6,170 bases of DNA from JAWXCH01 sp034440595 (GTDB taxonomy: Bacteria > Planctomycetota > Planctomycetia > Pirellulales > JALHPA01): assembly GCA_034440595.1 (NCBI GenBank), contig JAWXCH010000363.1:1-6170 (forward strand), read 5' to 3'. This document shows, piece by piece, positions 1-5,740 of the stretch. The position numbers and the translations under genes are program-made. Positions within the stretch are counted from its first letter, which is position 1, and the number at the start of each line of letters is the position of its first letter. The notes under the pieces were generated by a model. The model made no database searches, was not told where the DNA came from, and saw nothing but the letters and a program-made list of their open reading frames with translations.

Positions 1-159
1 CTCCATGGGTCACTCAAGAAGTTAGAAGAATTGAAATACGTGGCCAAATTTGAGTCTGAAAACGAAGAATGGGAAGTTCGCAAAATTCTGAAAGCGAGAC
101 TTCCCCTGGAAGAGCTCGAACACCTCCGCGACCGACTGGTAGCGGCCGAACAGGAATAA
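1..159 (+). CDS. jetB: Wadjet protein JetB, C-terminal end only (DUF4194 family)
   Basis: The left edge opens inside this gene; 52 codons and a TAA stop are visible in frame 1. The tail is charged and helical, with a WEVRKILKARL stretch at visible residues 24-34 followed by LPLEELEHLRDRL. That resembles the C-terminal end of DUF4194 proteins (JetB, the MukE-like subunit of Wadjet), which finish with a tryptophan-containing R-K-x-L-K-A-R-like segment. In the family JetB binds the kleisin JetA and the SMC protein JetC. The identification leans on position, since the next two genes are clear jetC and jetD and the stop lies 11 nt before the jetC start. The alternative, an unrelated small protein, is unlikely. 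The start and most of the gene lie outside the window. Confidence 0.82.
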   Translation, partial: LHGSLKKLEELKYVAKFESENEEWEVRKILKARLPLEELEHLRDRLVAAEQE

Positions 160-170
160 CCGGAAATCCT

Positions 171-3100
171 ATGGACCATTTATTCGATATTCGACCGGAA
201 CGCCCTGGCTATCGTCTGCACCGATTGGAACTGTTCAATTGGGGGACATTCGATAGCACCAGCGGACATATCTACCGATTTGAGCCTGACGGGCGGACCT
301 CACTGCTGGTGGGGTGCAATGGGTCTGGGAAATCGACCCTGGTCGATGCCATTTTGACACTGCTGGTTCCTTCCCATATTCGGAATTACAACGTCGCCGC
401 GGGGGCCAAAAAAACTGAGCGTAACGAGAAGAGTTATATCCGCGGGGCCTATGGCCGCAGCAGCGATGAATCCCAAGCGACGGTTATCAAATACCTGCGT
501 CCGAAGGGAAACAATCTCTCGGCGCTACTAGCCGTGTTTCGGGATGAGCAGATCAACCGCGCCTTTACGGTCTGCCAGGTGCTCTACCTCTCGGGGGACG
601 GATCCGCTGACAAAATATTTGCCATAGCGGATGAAGTGCGGGATCTCAAACACGATCTCGCCGGCGTGAAAAACTCCGACAAGATTCGCGCCCATTTACA
701 TCGTATGGGATATCAGACCACGAAGACATTCGCCGAGTACGACGGCTGGATTGTCAAGCGCACGGGGATGCGTGGCAAGGCGATGGACATGTTCAACCAA
801 ACCGTGGCCGTGAAGGACATTCAGAGCCTCAATGAATTCATTCGCAAGCACATGCTGGAAGCTCACGATTGGCGCGAAAAAGTGCAACGGTTGCTGACGC
901 ACTTTAATGATTTGAGCGTGGCCCATCAAGAACTGGTGCGGGCACAGTTGGCGCAAGAACTGTTGACGCCTGTGGAGAAGCTCGGGAACAGCTACCGTGA
1001 GCAGTCTGCGGCGATGGAATCGCTGGAGCGCCGCCTCAACGCAGCGGACACATTTTTCGCCGTCGAAACCGTGCGGCTGTGCGAGCCGGAACTGGCCAGG
1101 CGTAAAGACGAACTCTCAGAAGTCACTGCGACCACAAAACGATTGAGCCGTGAACTGAAAGAGGCTGGCGAAACGATCCGCAAGCTCAAGAATGATATTG
1201 ATCTGGCCGGTGGCCAGCGGCTTCGCGACATCCCGGTTTTGATTGAGCGGGAAGAGGCTTTTCTATCGACGATAAAGGTTGCCTCTGAACGCTATCACGA
1301 TCAGCTTCACAAATGCGAGATCGACGACGTTGCGGATAGCGAAAAAACCTTTGCGGCGCATCGCCAGCGGCTGCACTCGGAAGTAGAAATTACTCGCGAG
1401 GCAATCAATACCACGAGCCAGCAACACGAGGAATCGCTCGGTCGGCGTGGTGCCCTGAGCCTCCAACTTCGCCAGGAGGAATTGGAGCTACAGATCCTGG
1501 GTCAGCGTCAGACCAACTTGGCGTCCCACTTCACTACCTTGCGCAGTCGGATTTGCGAGGATCTCCAGCTGCAAGAATCCGTTCTGCCCTTTGCTGCAGA
1601 ACTGATGTCGGTGGCCGCGGAAGATCGTCGCTGGGAAGCTTCCATCGAAATGGTCCTGCGGTCATTTGCACTGAGTCTGCTAGTTCCAGACAGGCTGTAC
1701 CCACGCGTACGTGCCTATGTCGAACAAACCAAGATGGCGAACGAAAAGGGGGAGGGGCAACGCCTCGTCTACCTGCGCGTTGGCAAGGCAGAGGCGGACG
1801 CCACGAGTGGAGACCGGCTGCACCCTCAGTCGATGTTTAGGAAGCTCAAGTTTCGCTCAGGGCATGACCTTGTACCGTGGGTCCGTTCTGAGGTTTTACG
1901 CCGCTTCGATTTCCGCTGCTGCGAATCGATCGAGCAGTTCAACGAAGTCGATCGGTTGGGAATGACCGAGAATCGGCATGTGAAGTTCGGGACCGACCGT
2001 CACGAAAAGGACGATCGGCCTCGCGCGGTCGATCCTCGGCACTATGTGTTAGGTTGGGACAATCGCGAGAAGAGGAGGCTCATCGCGGAACACATTGGCA
2101 CCTTGAAGACGGAACTTGAAGACCTAGATCAGACGATCGCCGCTCATGCGACAAGGCTCGATCGACTACGCGGCAGACGGGATGCCGCCGAAGCTGCGTT
2201 GGAAGTATCGCAGTTTGATTTGATCGACGTTCGGAAGCACACGGAACAGATTGCGGAACTCAAGCGTGAAAAGACTGAGTTGGAGTCCTCCAATGAAACG
2301 GTCAAGACGCTAAGGAAGACTCTCAAAAAGGTCGAAAAGGAGGAGACGGACCTTGGAATCGGGCGGGACGCTGCTCTCAAGCGAGAACAGTCTTTGACGG
2401 AGCAGATTGCGAGGGAGGCTGCACTGATCGGCGATGCTCGCAAGGTCGTTGCTCAAGCGAAAGCCGACGGCACCTTAGATTTACACGCCAGCGAGTTCCC
2501 AGCGATTGTCGACTCTCTGGGTGACCCGCCCTTGGCCATTGAAACTCTCTTTACTCATGAGCAATGGTGGCAGGAGAAAACACGAAAAGAGGTGGACCGC
2601 CTGAGAAAAGCGATTCTGCCGTTGGGTGACAAGCTTGTAGAGGCGATGGCCCGCTTCCTGCGAGAGTTCAAAGAGGAACAGAGCGATCTCAGTGCCAGCG
2701 TCCAAGCGCTGGAAAGCTTTGTGCGGCTGCTCGATCACATTCGGCAGGAAGATTTGCCACGCTATGAAAAGCAGTTCAAAGACCGACTGAATGACAAGGT
2801 CAGCCAAGAAGTGGCATTGCTCAATGGCGCCCTCCGCCAGGAATGCAAGCAGATTGAAGGCAAGATCGGACAACTCAATGTTGCGCTAGGTTCCTTGGAG
2901 TATCAGCCTGGAACGTTTATGCGTTTGGAGCCACGCGAAGTTTACGATCGCGATATCGCGGATTTTCGTCGCTCGTTGCGAGAGTGTCTGGATGAATCTC
3001 TGGAAAACACTCACGAGGCGAACGAAGCCAGGTTTCTGCGGATCAAGAAGTTGGTCGAACGACTGGCAGATAAAGAAAATACCCGCTGGCGAGATAAGGT

Positions 3101-3581
3101 CATCGACGTGAGGTATTGGTTTGATTTCGCTGCCCGCGAAGTGCAGAAAGAGGACGGCAAGACGCGGAGCTTCTATGAAGATAGCACCGGACAGTCCGGC
3201 GGCGAAAAGGCCAAGCTCGCGTTCACGATTCTGGTCGCAGCGATCGCTTATCAGTACGATCTCGATCCGAGCGGCAGGACACCCGCGCGATTCCATTTTG
3301 TTGTTGTCGACGAGATGTTTTCCAAAGTCGACGATCAAAACGCTCAGTATGCCCTGAAGCTGTTTCAGCAATTTGGTTTGCAATTGCTGATCGTGGCGCC
3401 GCTGGACGCCAAGGCACGTGTGACCGAGCCCTTCGTAGACAGCTATCTCCATTCGGTGAAGGACAATGCGACGAATCATTCCGAGCTTTACAGCATGACA
3501 GCCCGCGAATACGAGGAAGTTCTTAGTGGCTTTCCCACCAACGGCGAAACAACGAGAGCCCACATTACTGCCGCAAAATAA
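171..3581 (+). CDS. jetC: Wadjet protein JetC, SMC/MukB-like ATPase
   Basis: JetC is the SMC-type motor of Wadjet. In the family, JetC dimers with JetA and JetB extrude DNA loops and identify small circular plasmids for JetD to cut. This copy is 1136 aa and intact. Walker A (GCNGSGKST, residues 48-56) follows an N-terminal ELFNWGTF segment typical of MukB/SbcC-like ATPases. The ABC signature QSGGEK is at 1008-1013, and Walker B VVVDE at 1044-1048 has D1047 and catalytic E1048, followed by FSKVDDQNA. Charged heptad-rich arms at about 240-440 and 630-940 flank a globular hinge-like region at about 460-630. ATG 171 is chosen because family similarity begins there. An in-frame ATG at 69 would add 34 low-complexity residues made by reading jetB out of frame. 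Only a weak GGA (162-164) precedes 171. The gene is co-transcribed with jetB and jetD. Confidence 0.95.
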   Translation: MDHLFDIRPERPGYRLHRLELFNWGTFDSTSGHIYRFEPDGRTSLLVGCNGSGKSTLVDAILTLLVPSHIRNYNVAAGAKKTERNEKSYIRGAYGRSSDESQATVIKYLRPKGNNLSALLAVFRDEQINRAFTVCQVLYLSGDGSADKIFAIADEVRDLKHDLAGVKNSDKIRAHLHRMGYQTTKTFAEYDGWIVKRTGMRGKAMDMFNQTVAVKDIQSLNEFIRKHMLEAHDWREKVQRLLTHFNDLSVAHQELVRAQLAQELLTPVEKLGNSYREQSAAMESLERRLNAADTFFAVETVRLCEPELARRKDELSEVTATTKRLSRELKEAGETIRKLKNDIDLAGGQRLRDIPVLIEREEAFLSTIKVASERYHDQLHKCEIDDVADSEKTFAAHRQRLHSEVEITREAINTTSQQHEESLGRRGALSLQLRQEELELQILGQRQTNLASHFTTLRSRICEDLQLQESVLPFAAELMSVAAEDRRWEASIEMVLRSFALSLLVPDRLYPRVRAYVEQTKMANEKGEGQRLVYLRVGKAEADATSGDRLHPQSMFRKLKFRSGHDLVPWVRSEVLRRFDFRCCESIEQFNEVDRLGMTENRHVKFGTDRHEKDDRPRAVDPRHYVLGWDNREKRRLIAEHIGTLKTELEDLDQTIAAHATRLDRLRGRRDAAEAALEVSQFDLIDVRKHTEQIAELKREKTELESSNETVKTLRKTLKKVEKEETDLGIGRDAALKREQSLTEQIAREAALIGDARKVVAQAKADGTLDLHASEFPAIVDSLGDPPLAIETLFTHEQWWQEKTRKEVDRLRKAILPLGDKLVEAMARFLREFKEEQSDLSASVQALESFVRLLDHIRQEDLPRYEKQFKDRLNDKVSQEVALLNGALRQECKQIEGKIGQLNVALGSLEYQPGTFMRLEPREVYDRDIADFRRSLRECLDESLENTHEANEARFLRIKKLVERLADKENTRWRDKVIDVRYWFDFAAREVQKEDGKTRSFYEDSTGQSGGEKAKLAFTILVAAIAYQYDLDPSGRTPARFHFVVVDEMFSKVDDQNAQYALKLFQQFGLQLLIVAPLDAKARVTEPFVDSYLHSVKDNATNHSELYSMTAREYEEVLSGFPTNGETTRAHITAAK

Positions 3582-3596
3582 TTGGCTTCTCCTGAC

Positions 3597-4763
3597 ATGA
3601 TCACGCCCCAAGAAATTCGCCAAAAGGCTGAGAGAGCATATCCTCGCATTCTCTCCGCCTGGGCGAAAGAGAATGTGGATCTCCTGTTTCCCATGCAATT
3701 GCGTGCGAATCTTTCACCCCTTGCAGGTGACGTGCCTGGCACGATTGCGGCGGTTGAACAGCTTCGGGCCAAATCCAAGGAGAAATGTGGCTCGGGATAT
3801 TCAATTCACTGGAAACGAGTCCGATCGCGCGACTTCGGAAATAACGATTTTCCGGAACAGATCTCAGTGGATACCTTGGATGATCTCTTGTTGCTTTCTG
3901 GGAACCAAAAGCACTTTGCAGCTAGTTGTCAAGTGGCACAGCGACTTCGCGATCAATTACCGAAGCTTGCCGGGTGGGTCAACTCGAACATTCGTCGAGT
4001 TGCGCCACTGAGCGAATCCGTTGAGGGATTGATCGACATTGCACGTTTTTTTCTGGCTCATCCCTGGCCGGACTGCTATATCCGCCAGATACCTGTTGCC
4101 GTAGATACGAAGTTTGTCGAGCGGCATCAGGCTGTACTCCGGGAATGGCTGGATGAATTGCTCCCCGCTTCAGCGATTCAGACGGACGAGTTCAAATTTG
4201 CGTTACGGTTCGGATTGCGTGACGGCCAACCACACACGACCGTTCGCATCCTCGACTCGGATCTTCAACGCGAGCTGGGCATGCTGTTCGACGAATTCTC
4301 CCTGCCTCTACGGTCCTTGGAAACATTTGCGGTCCGCGATGCAACGGCTGTAATCGTAGAAAATCGCCTGAACCTTCTGACGCTTCCGCCACTGAAACGT
4401 GCCATTGCGATCCGGGGCGAGGGAAAGGCCGTTACACGCCTTCGCAGACTCAAGTGGTTATCCGATAACCGAACTCTCTACTGGGGTGACATCGATGTCG
4501 AAGGCTTCCAAATTCTTTCGAGCCTCAGAACCTACTTCCCGAATGTGCGCAGTGTGTTTATGTCAGAGGCAGTTCTACTGGACCATCCAAAATTGTTGGG
4601 GAAAGGCAGTGGGGCGGCGTGTACTGAGCCTCGAAACCTCACGGATGAGGAACTTGCCGCGTTCCGCATCTGCTCTACGAAAAATCACCGCCTCGAACAG
4701 GAGCACCTTCCGCAGGCCTATGTCGATGACGTAATTCATAGTGAAGTTGCTTCGTGGCGTTGA
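3597..4763 (+). CDS. jetD: Wadjet protein JetD, Toprim-type nuclease (DUF3322-DUF2220)
   Basis: JetD is the effector nuclease of Wadjet and is related to the Toprim part of topoisomerase VI/Spo11. In studied systems it cleaves plasmid DNA once JetABC has extruded it. With ATG 3597 as start the protein is 388 aa. Residues 1 to about 185 match a DUF3322-like N-terminal half (MITPQEIRQKAERAYPRIL, later DLLLLSGN). Residues from about 200 on form the DUF2220 Toprim half. The likely metal ligands are present: E255 in VIVENR, then D298 and D300 in YWGDIDVEG. The C-terminal RLEQEHLPQAYV segment is also a family hallmark. An in-frame TTG at 3582, directly after the jetC stop, would add five residues; ATG 3597 is preferred because it gives the usual MITP-type N-terminus. 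Neither start has a clear Shine-Dalgarno sequence. Nothing looks broken, so the nuclease should be active. Confidence 0.94.
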   Translation: MITPQEIRQKAERAYPRILSAWAKENVDLLFPMQLRANLSPLAGDVPGTIAAVEQLRAKSKEKCGSGYSIHWKRVRSRDFGNNDFPEQISVDTLDDLLLLSGNQKHFAASCQVAQRLRDQLPKLAGWVNSNIRRVAPLSESVEGLIDIARFFLAHPWPDCYIRQIPVAVDTKFVERHQAVLREWLDELLPASAIQTDEFKFALRFGLRDGQPHTTVRILDSDLQRELGMLFDEFSLPLRSLETFAVRDATAVIVENRLNLLTLPPLKRAIAIRGEGKAVTRLRRLKWLSDNRTLYWGDIDVEGFQILSSLRTYFPNVRSVFMSEAVLLDHPKLLGKGSGAACTEPRNLTDEELAAFRICSTKNHRLEQEHLPQAYVDDVIHSEVASWR

Positions 4764-4812
4764 ACTGAGACACAGTCACTTCATTGTCCCGACTGCGATG
4801 GTCGGTGGGCAA
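4764..4812. other. Spacer after jetD
   Basis: This is the short stretch between the jetD stop and the first tRNA remnant. I see no T-rich intrinsic terminator directly after jetD. The only structure is the left arm of the inverted repeat described for 4801-4855, so how transcription of the Wadjet operon ends is not evident. Confidence 0.5.
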
Positions 4813-4855
4813 TGGCCGAGCCGGGTTTCAAACCCGCACGCTGGTTGCCCCCGAC
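4801..4855. repeat. Nested inverted repeats around a tRNA T-arm remnant
   Basis: GTCGGTGGGCAA at 4801-4812 is nearly the reverse complement of TTGCCCCCGAC at 4845-4855, with one bulged base. Inside it lies a perfect 7+1+7 palindrome, CGGGTTTCAAACCCG (4822-4836), which is the T-arm of the decayed tRNA on the - strand. The outer arms suggest a long stem capped by the T-arm hairpin. No T-run follows, so it is not a standard intrinsic terminator, though it could slow or end jetD transcription. Confidence 0.55.
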
Positions 4856-4866
4856 GGAATTATTAC
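4813..4866 (-). pseudogene. Decayed tRNA-Leu 3' part (anticodon loop to A73), 5' half missing
   Basis: Read on the - strand, these 54 nt align without gaps to the + strand tRNA-Leu(UAA) 3' part at 5188-5241, with 38 of 54 identical. The spacing of elements is the same: a 7-nt loop (GTAATAA), five bases for the anticodon stem, a 17-nt variable region, GCGGG T-stem, 7-nt T-loop (TTTGAAA), acceptor strand CTCGGCC and A73. Decay is visible: the T-stem has a G-G mismatch and the variable arm keeps only about four of six pairs. No D-arm or 5' acceptor strand (GGCCGAG) lies upstream on that strand, so it is not a functional tRNA. It could instead derive from a different leucine isoacceptor. Confidence 0.65.
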
Positions 4867-4988
4867 CCACTTGCCAGAACGAAATGTTACCTTAAACTCG
4901 ATCCGACTGACCGACAGCGAACAGAAAAGTCGCGCGAAACCCGATAAAAACAGGCAACTGAAGCGAAACGGCAGCTTCAAGGAGTGTT

Positions 4989-5017
4989 ACTTACGCATCG
5001 ACGTAAGTTCTTATAAT
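4989..5017 (+). promoter_or_regulatory. Hairpin followed by TATAAT: possible promoter
   Basis: A perfect 7-bp inverted repeat, ACTTACG / CGTAAGT (4989-4995 and 5002-5008, 6-nt loop), is followed by a consensus -10 hexamer TATAAT at 5012-5017. No good -35 box is seen at the right spacing; ACTTAC at 4989 is a poor match. If active, it would start transcription near 5024, just before the anticodon-like hairpin, and read through the tRNA remnant to the terminator at 5250. The inverted repeat could be an operator. Confidence 0.3.
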
Positions 5018-5032
5018 ACGGCCGCCGCGTCA

Positions 5033-5059
5033 GCGCAGGGGAGTCAAAATCCCCTGCGC
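5033..5059 (+). other. Anticodon-arm-like hairpin of tRNA-Leu(CAA) type
   Basis: A perfect 10-bp stem (GCGCAGGGGA with TCCCCTGCGC) closes a 7-nt loop GTCAAAA. Read as an anticodon arm, the loop has T at position 33, CAA at 34-36 and A at 37 and 38, as in leucine tRNA. The bases around AAAATCCC (5046-5053) also match the core of the tRNA remnant at 5191-5198. No acceptor, D or T arm surrounds it, so it is not a tRNA. It is best read as an att core carrying a tRNA-Leu anticodon segment. There is no T-run for a terminator. Confidence 0.5.
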
Positions 5060-5061
5060 AC

Positions 5062-5085
5062 TGTTACCTTAAATGTTACCTAAAA
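5062..5085 (+). repeat. Tandem 12-bp direct repeat TGTTACCTWAAA
   Basis: Two adjoining 12-mers, TGTTACCTTAAA (5062-5073) and TGTTACCTAAAA (5074-5085), differ at one base. A third copy identical to the first lies at 4885-4896. Such short iterated direct repeats beside an att core are what arm-type integrase sites usually look like; a regulator operator is another possibility. Confidence 0.6.
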
Positions 5086-5138
5086 CGAGTTTCGGCCGAC
5101 CGTCGACGACCGGAATGCATCGCGCGAATCTCGGAGAA

Positions 5139-5171
5139 AACAGGCAACGGAAGGGTAACGAAACAGTAACG
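5139..5171 (+). repeat. Three 11-bp imperfect direct repeats (xAxxxgtAACG)
   Basis: The units AACAGGCAACG, GAAGGGTAACG and AAACAGTAACG follow each other with a strict 11-bp period, about one helical turn, so the shared AACG ends face the same side of the DNA. The equivalent array in the first module (4949-4981) has two recognisable units and a degenerate third. The period suggests cooperative protein binding; the protein is unknown. Confidence 0.55.
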
Positions 5172-5187
5172 GAGTGTTATCCATGCA

Positions 5188-5241
5188 CTTAAAATCCCGT
5201 GAAGAGTAATCTTCGTGCGGGTTCGATCCCCGCCTCGGCCA
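5188..5241 (+). pseudogene. tRNA-Leu(UAA) 3' part, displaced and lacking its 5' half
   Basis: From 5188 the sequence reads as a class II tRNA from the anticodon loop onward: loop CTTAAAA with T33 and anticodon TAA (5190-5192), stem strand TCCCG, a long variable arm (GAAGA-GTAA-TCTTC), T-stem GCGGG, T-loop TTCGATC, CCCGC, acceptor strand CTCGGCC and discriminator A73 (5241), which is the leucine identity base. CCA is not encoded. Upstream the expected CGGGA stem strand and GGCCGAG acceptor strand are absent; the sequence is the arm-site module instead. Homology therefore stops within or at the edge of the anticodon loop, which fits integration there. The good conservation suggests a recent event. 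An intrinsic terminator follows, as it would for the original tRNA gene. Confidence 0.75.
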
Positions 5242-5249
5242 TATACTAC

Positions 5250-5288
5250 AAAAGGACTTACGCCAAATTGGCATAAGTCCTTTTCTTT
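5250..5288 (+). terminator. Strong intrinsic terminator after the tRNA-Leu remnant
   Basis: AAAAGGACTTA (5250-5260) pairs over 11 bp with TAAGTCCTTTT (5274-5284). An inner GCC/GGC helix follows after one mismatch, and the T-tract TTTTCTTT (5281-5288) comes next. Its position 9 nt after A73 suggests it was the terminator of the original tRNA-Leu gene. The A-rich left arm could also make it work for transcripts coming from the right. Confidence 0.8.
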
Positions 5289-5398
5289 ATGCGCCGTTTT
5301 GAAATCCCGCACAAATCTCGCACGGGCGGGAGCTTATATGGGCTTCATATCGCTGGTCGCCAGCCTCCATCTCCCCGGTCAACAGTACGATTGGCTTT
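5289..5398. other. Spacer between terminator and right-hand - strand genes
   Basis: No gene is supported here. A weak 6-bp inverted repeat, TCCCGC / GCGGGA (5305-5310 and 5326-5331), sits in a phrase (AAATCCCGC to GGGCGGG) that loosely recalls the tRNA remnant. The resemblance is too weak to call a further copy. Confidence 0.4.
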
Positions 5399-5740
5399 TC
5401 AACCGTCATGGGCATCGGCAATGACATGAAGCCTCAGAGAAAAAAAATCGAGCGGGTCTACATTGTACAATTTGCCGCTATACCACTCGACGCGGCCAGC
5501 GATCATGGCGTAGGCGAAGCCCTCTACCTTCAGGACCCGGGCAACAAGGTATTGGGACCGACCGCCAAAAGCGTAGCCCCAGACCCCAACGGGCGAGTTG
5601 GCAAAGTTCACTCGGGGGCTCGACCTGAATGGCTTGCTCAATGAGGTCGAAGATGTGAAGGATGTGCCGAAGGTCATCCTCGCCCAAGTGCCGTACTTCG
5701 TGTGAGAGTCCTTCGCCACGGTGCTGCAACTGTCGATCAC
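5399..5740 (-). CDS. Doubtful hypothetical protein, 113 codons
   Basis: I do not recognise a family. The frame opens with GTG at 5740-5738, overlapping the SDR stop by GTGA, an overlap common for coupled genes. It ends in TGA at 5399-5401. G or C dominates at third codon positions. The second half (GYAFGGRSQYLVARVL, then FAYAMIAGRVEWYSG) looks more like a real protein than the serine- and threonine-rich first half. Against it: no ribosome-binding site, the frame is open far upstream through the SDR gene, and other frames over the same DNA also look plausible (HEVRHLGEDDLRHIL from about 5698 on the - strand; a + strand frame at 5408-5644). It may be a frameshifted remnant of a longer gene rather than an intact one. 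Confidence 0.3.
   Translation of the reverse strand: MIDSCSTVAKDSHTKYGTWARMTFGTSFTSSTSLSKPFRSSPRVNFANSPVGVWGYAFGGRSQYLVARVLKVEGFAYAMIAGRVEWYSGKLYNVDPLDFFSLRLHVIADAHDG

Larger units (their letters stand above)
4885..5182 (+). repeat. Two diverged copies of a ~100-bp arm-site-like module
   Basis: Copy A (4885-4991) and copy B (5074-5182) share the same order of blocks: TGTTACCTTAAA or TGTTACCTAAAA, a GACCG-containing middle with CGCGCGAA, then AAAACAGGCAAC, GAAG and AACG units, and finally GGAGTGTTA. The blocks are well conserved, with looser sequence between them. Each copy ends shortly before a tRNA-Leu-like anticodon sequence (5043-5054 after copy A, 5188-5199 after copy B). This looks like two attachment sites of related integrases placed in tandem, with the blocks as recombinase or accessory-factor sites. 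That role is inferred from arrangement only. Confidence 0.5.
4813..5242. mobile_element. Composite att region: putative edge of a tRNA-Leu-integrating element
   Basis: The segment is bounded by two tRNA-Leu 3' parts in inverted orientation. Their last 29 bases (4812-4840 and 5214-5242) match at 25 of 29 positions. Between them lie two diverged copies of an arm-site-like module, short direct repeats and an anticodon-arm-like hairpin. Integrases of the tyrosine-recombinase family commonly use tRNA genes as attB, leaving a displaced tRNA 3' part at one end of the element. That pattern and the neighbouring defence operon suggest that 1-5187 belongs to an integrated island ending here. No integrase gene is in the window, and the other end of the element is not visible, so the extent is inferred. 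Confidence 0.55.

Noticed and set aside
69..170. 34-residue N-terminal extension of JetC from ATG 69
   Set aside because: It overlaps jetB in another frame, is low in complexity and precedes the conserved N-terminus; ATG 171 fits the family.
3582..3596. TTG 3582 as jetD start
   Set aside because: It is possible, but it adds only five unconserved residues and has no ribosome-binding site; ATG 3597 gives the usual family start.
2886..3698. 270-codon - strand frame inside jetC
   Set aside because: It is antisense to the conserved JetC ATPase head and has no recognisable domain.
4741..5083. Two overlapping + strand reading frames after jetD
   Set aside because: They run through tRNA remnants and repeats; peptides such as the one from the - strand T-arm are known artefacts of translating tRNA.
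4885..5182. CRISPR array
   Set aside because: Repeats are too short and uneven, spacers are not unique units of equal length, and no cas genes are present.
5188..5241. Functional tRNA-Leu gene
   Set aside because: No D-arm, 5' anticodon-stem strand or 5' acceptor strand is present upstream; GGCCGAG at 4814 is part of the inverted remnant, not a partner half.
4813..5241. Split or intron-containing tRNA joining GGCCGAG (4814-4820) with CTCGGCC (5234-5240)
   Set aside because: The pairing follows from the two 3' ends being inverted copies; what follows 4820 is a T-arm, not a D-arm.
5076..5312. - strand frames containing GRGGDRTRT
   Set aside because: That peptide is the reverse translation of the tRNA T-arm and acceptor end, not a protein.
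5408..5644. + strand 78-codon frame
   Set aside because: It is in exact antisense phase to the - strand frame at 5399-5740 and has the Val/Gly/Leu/Asp-rich look of antisense translation; neither is certain, but the - strand is preferred.
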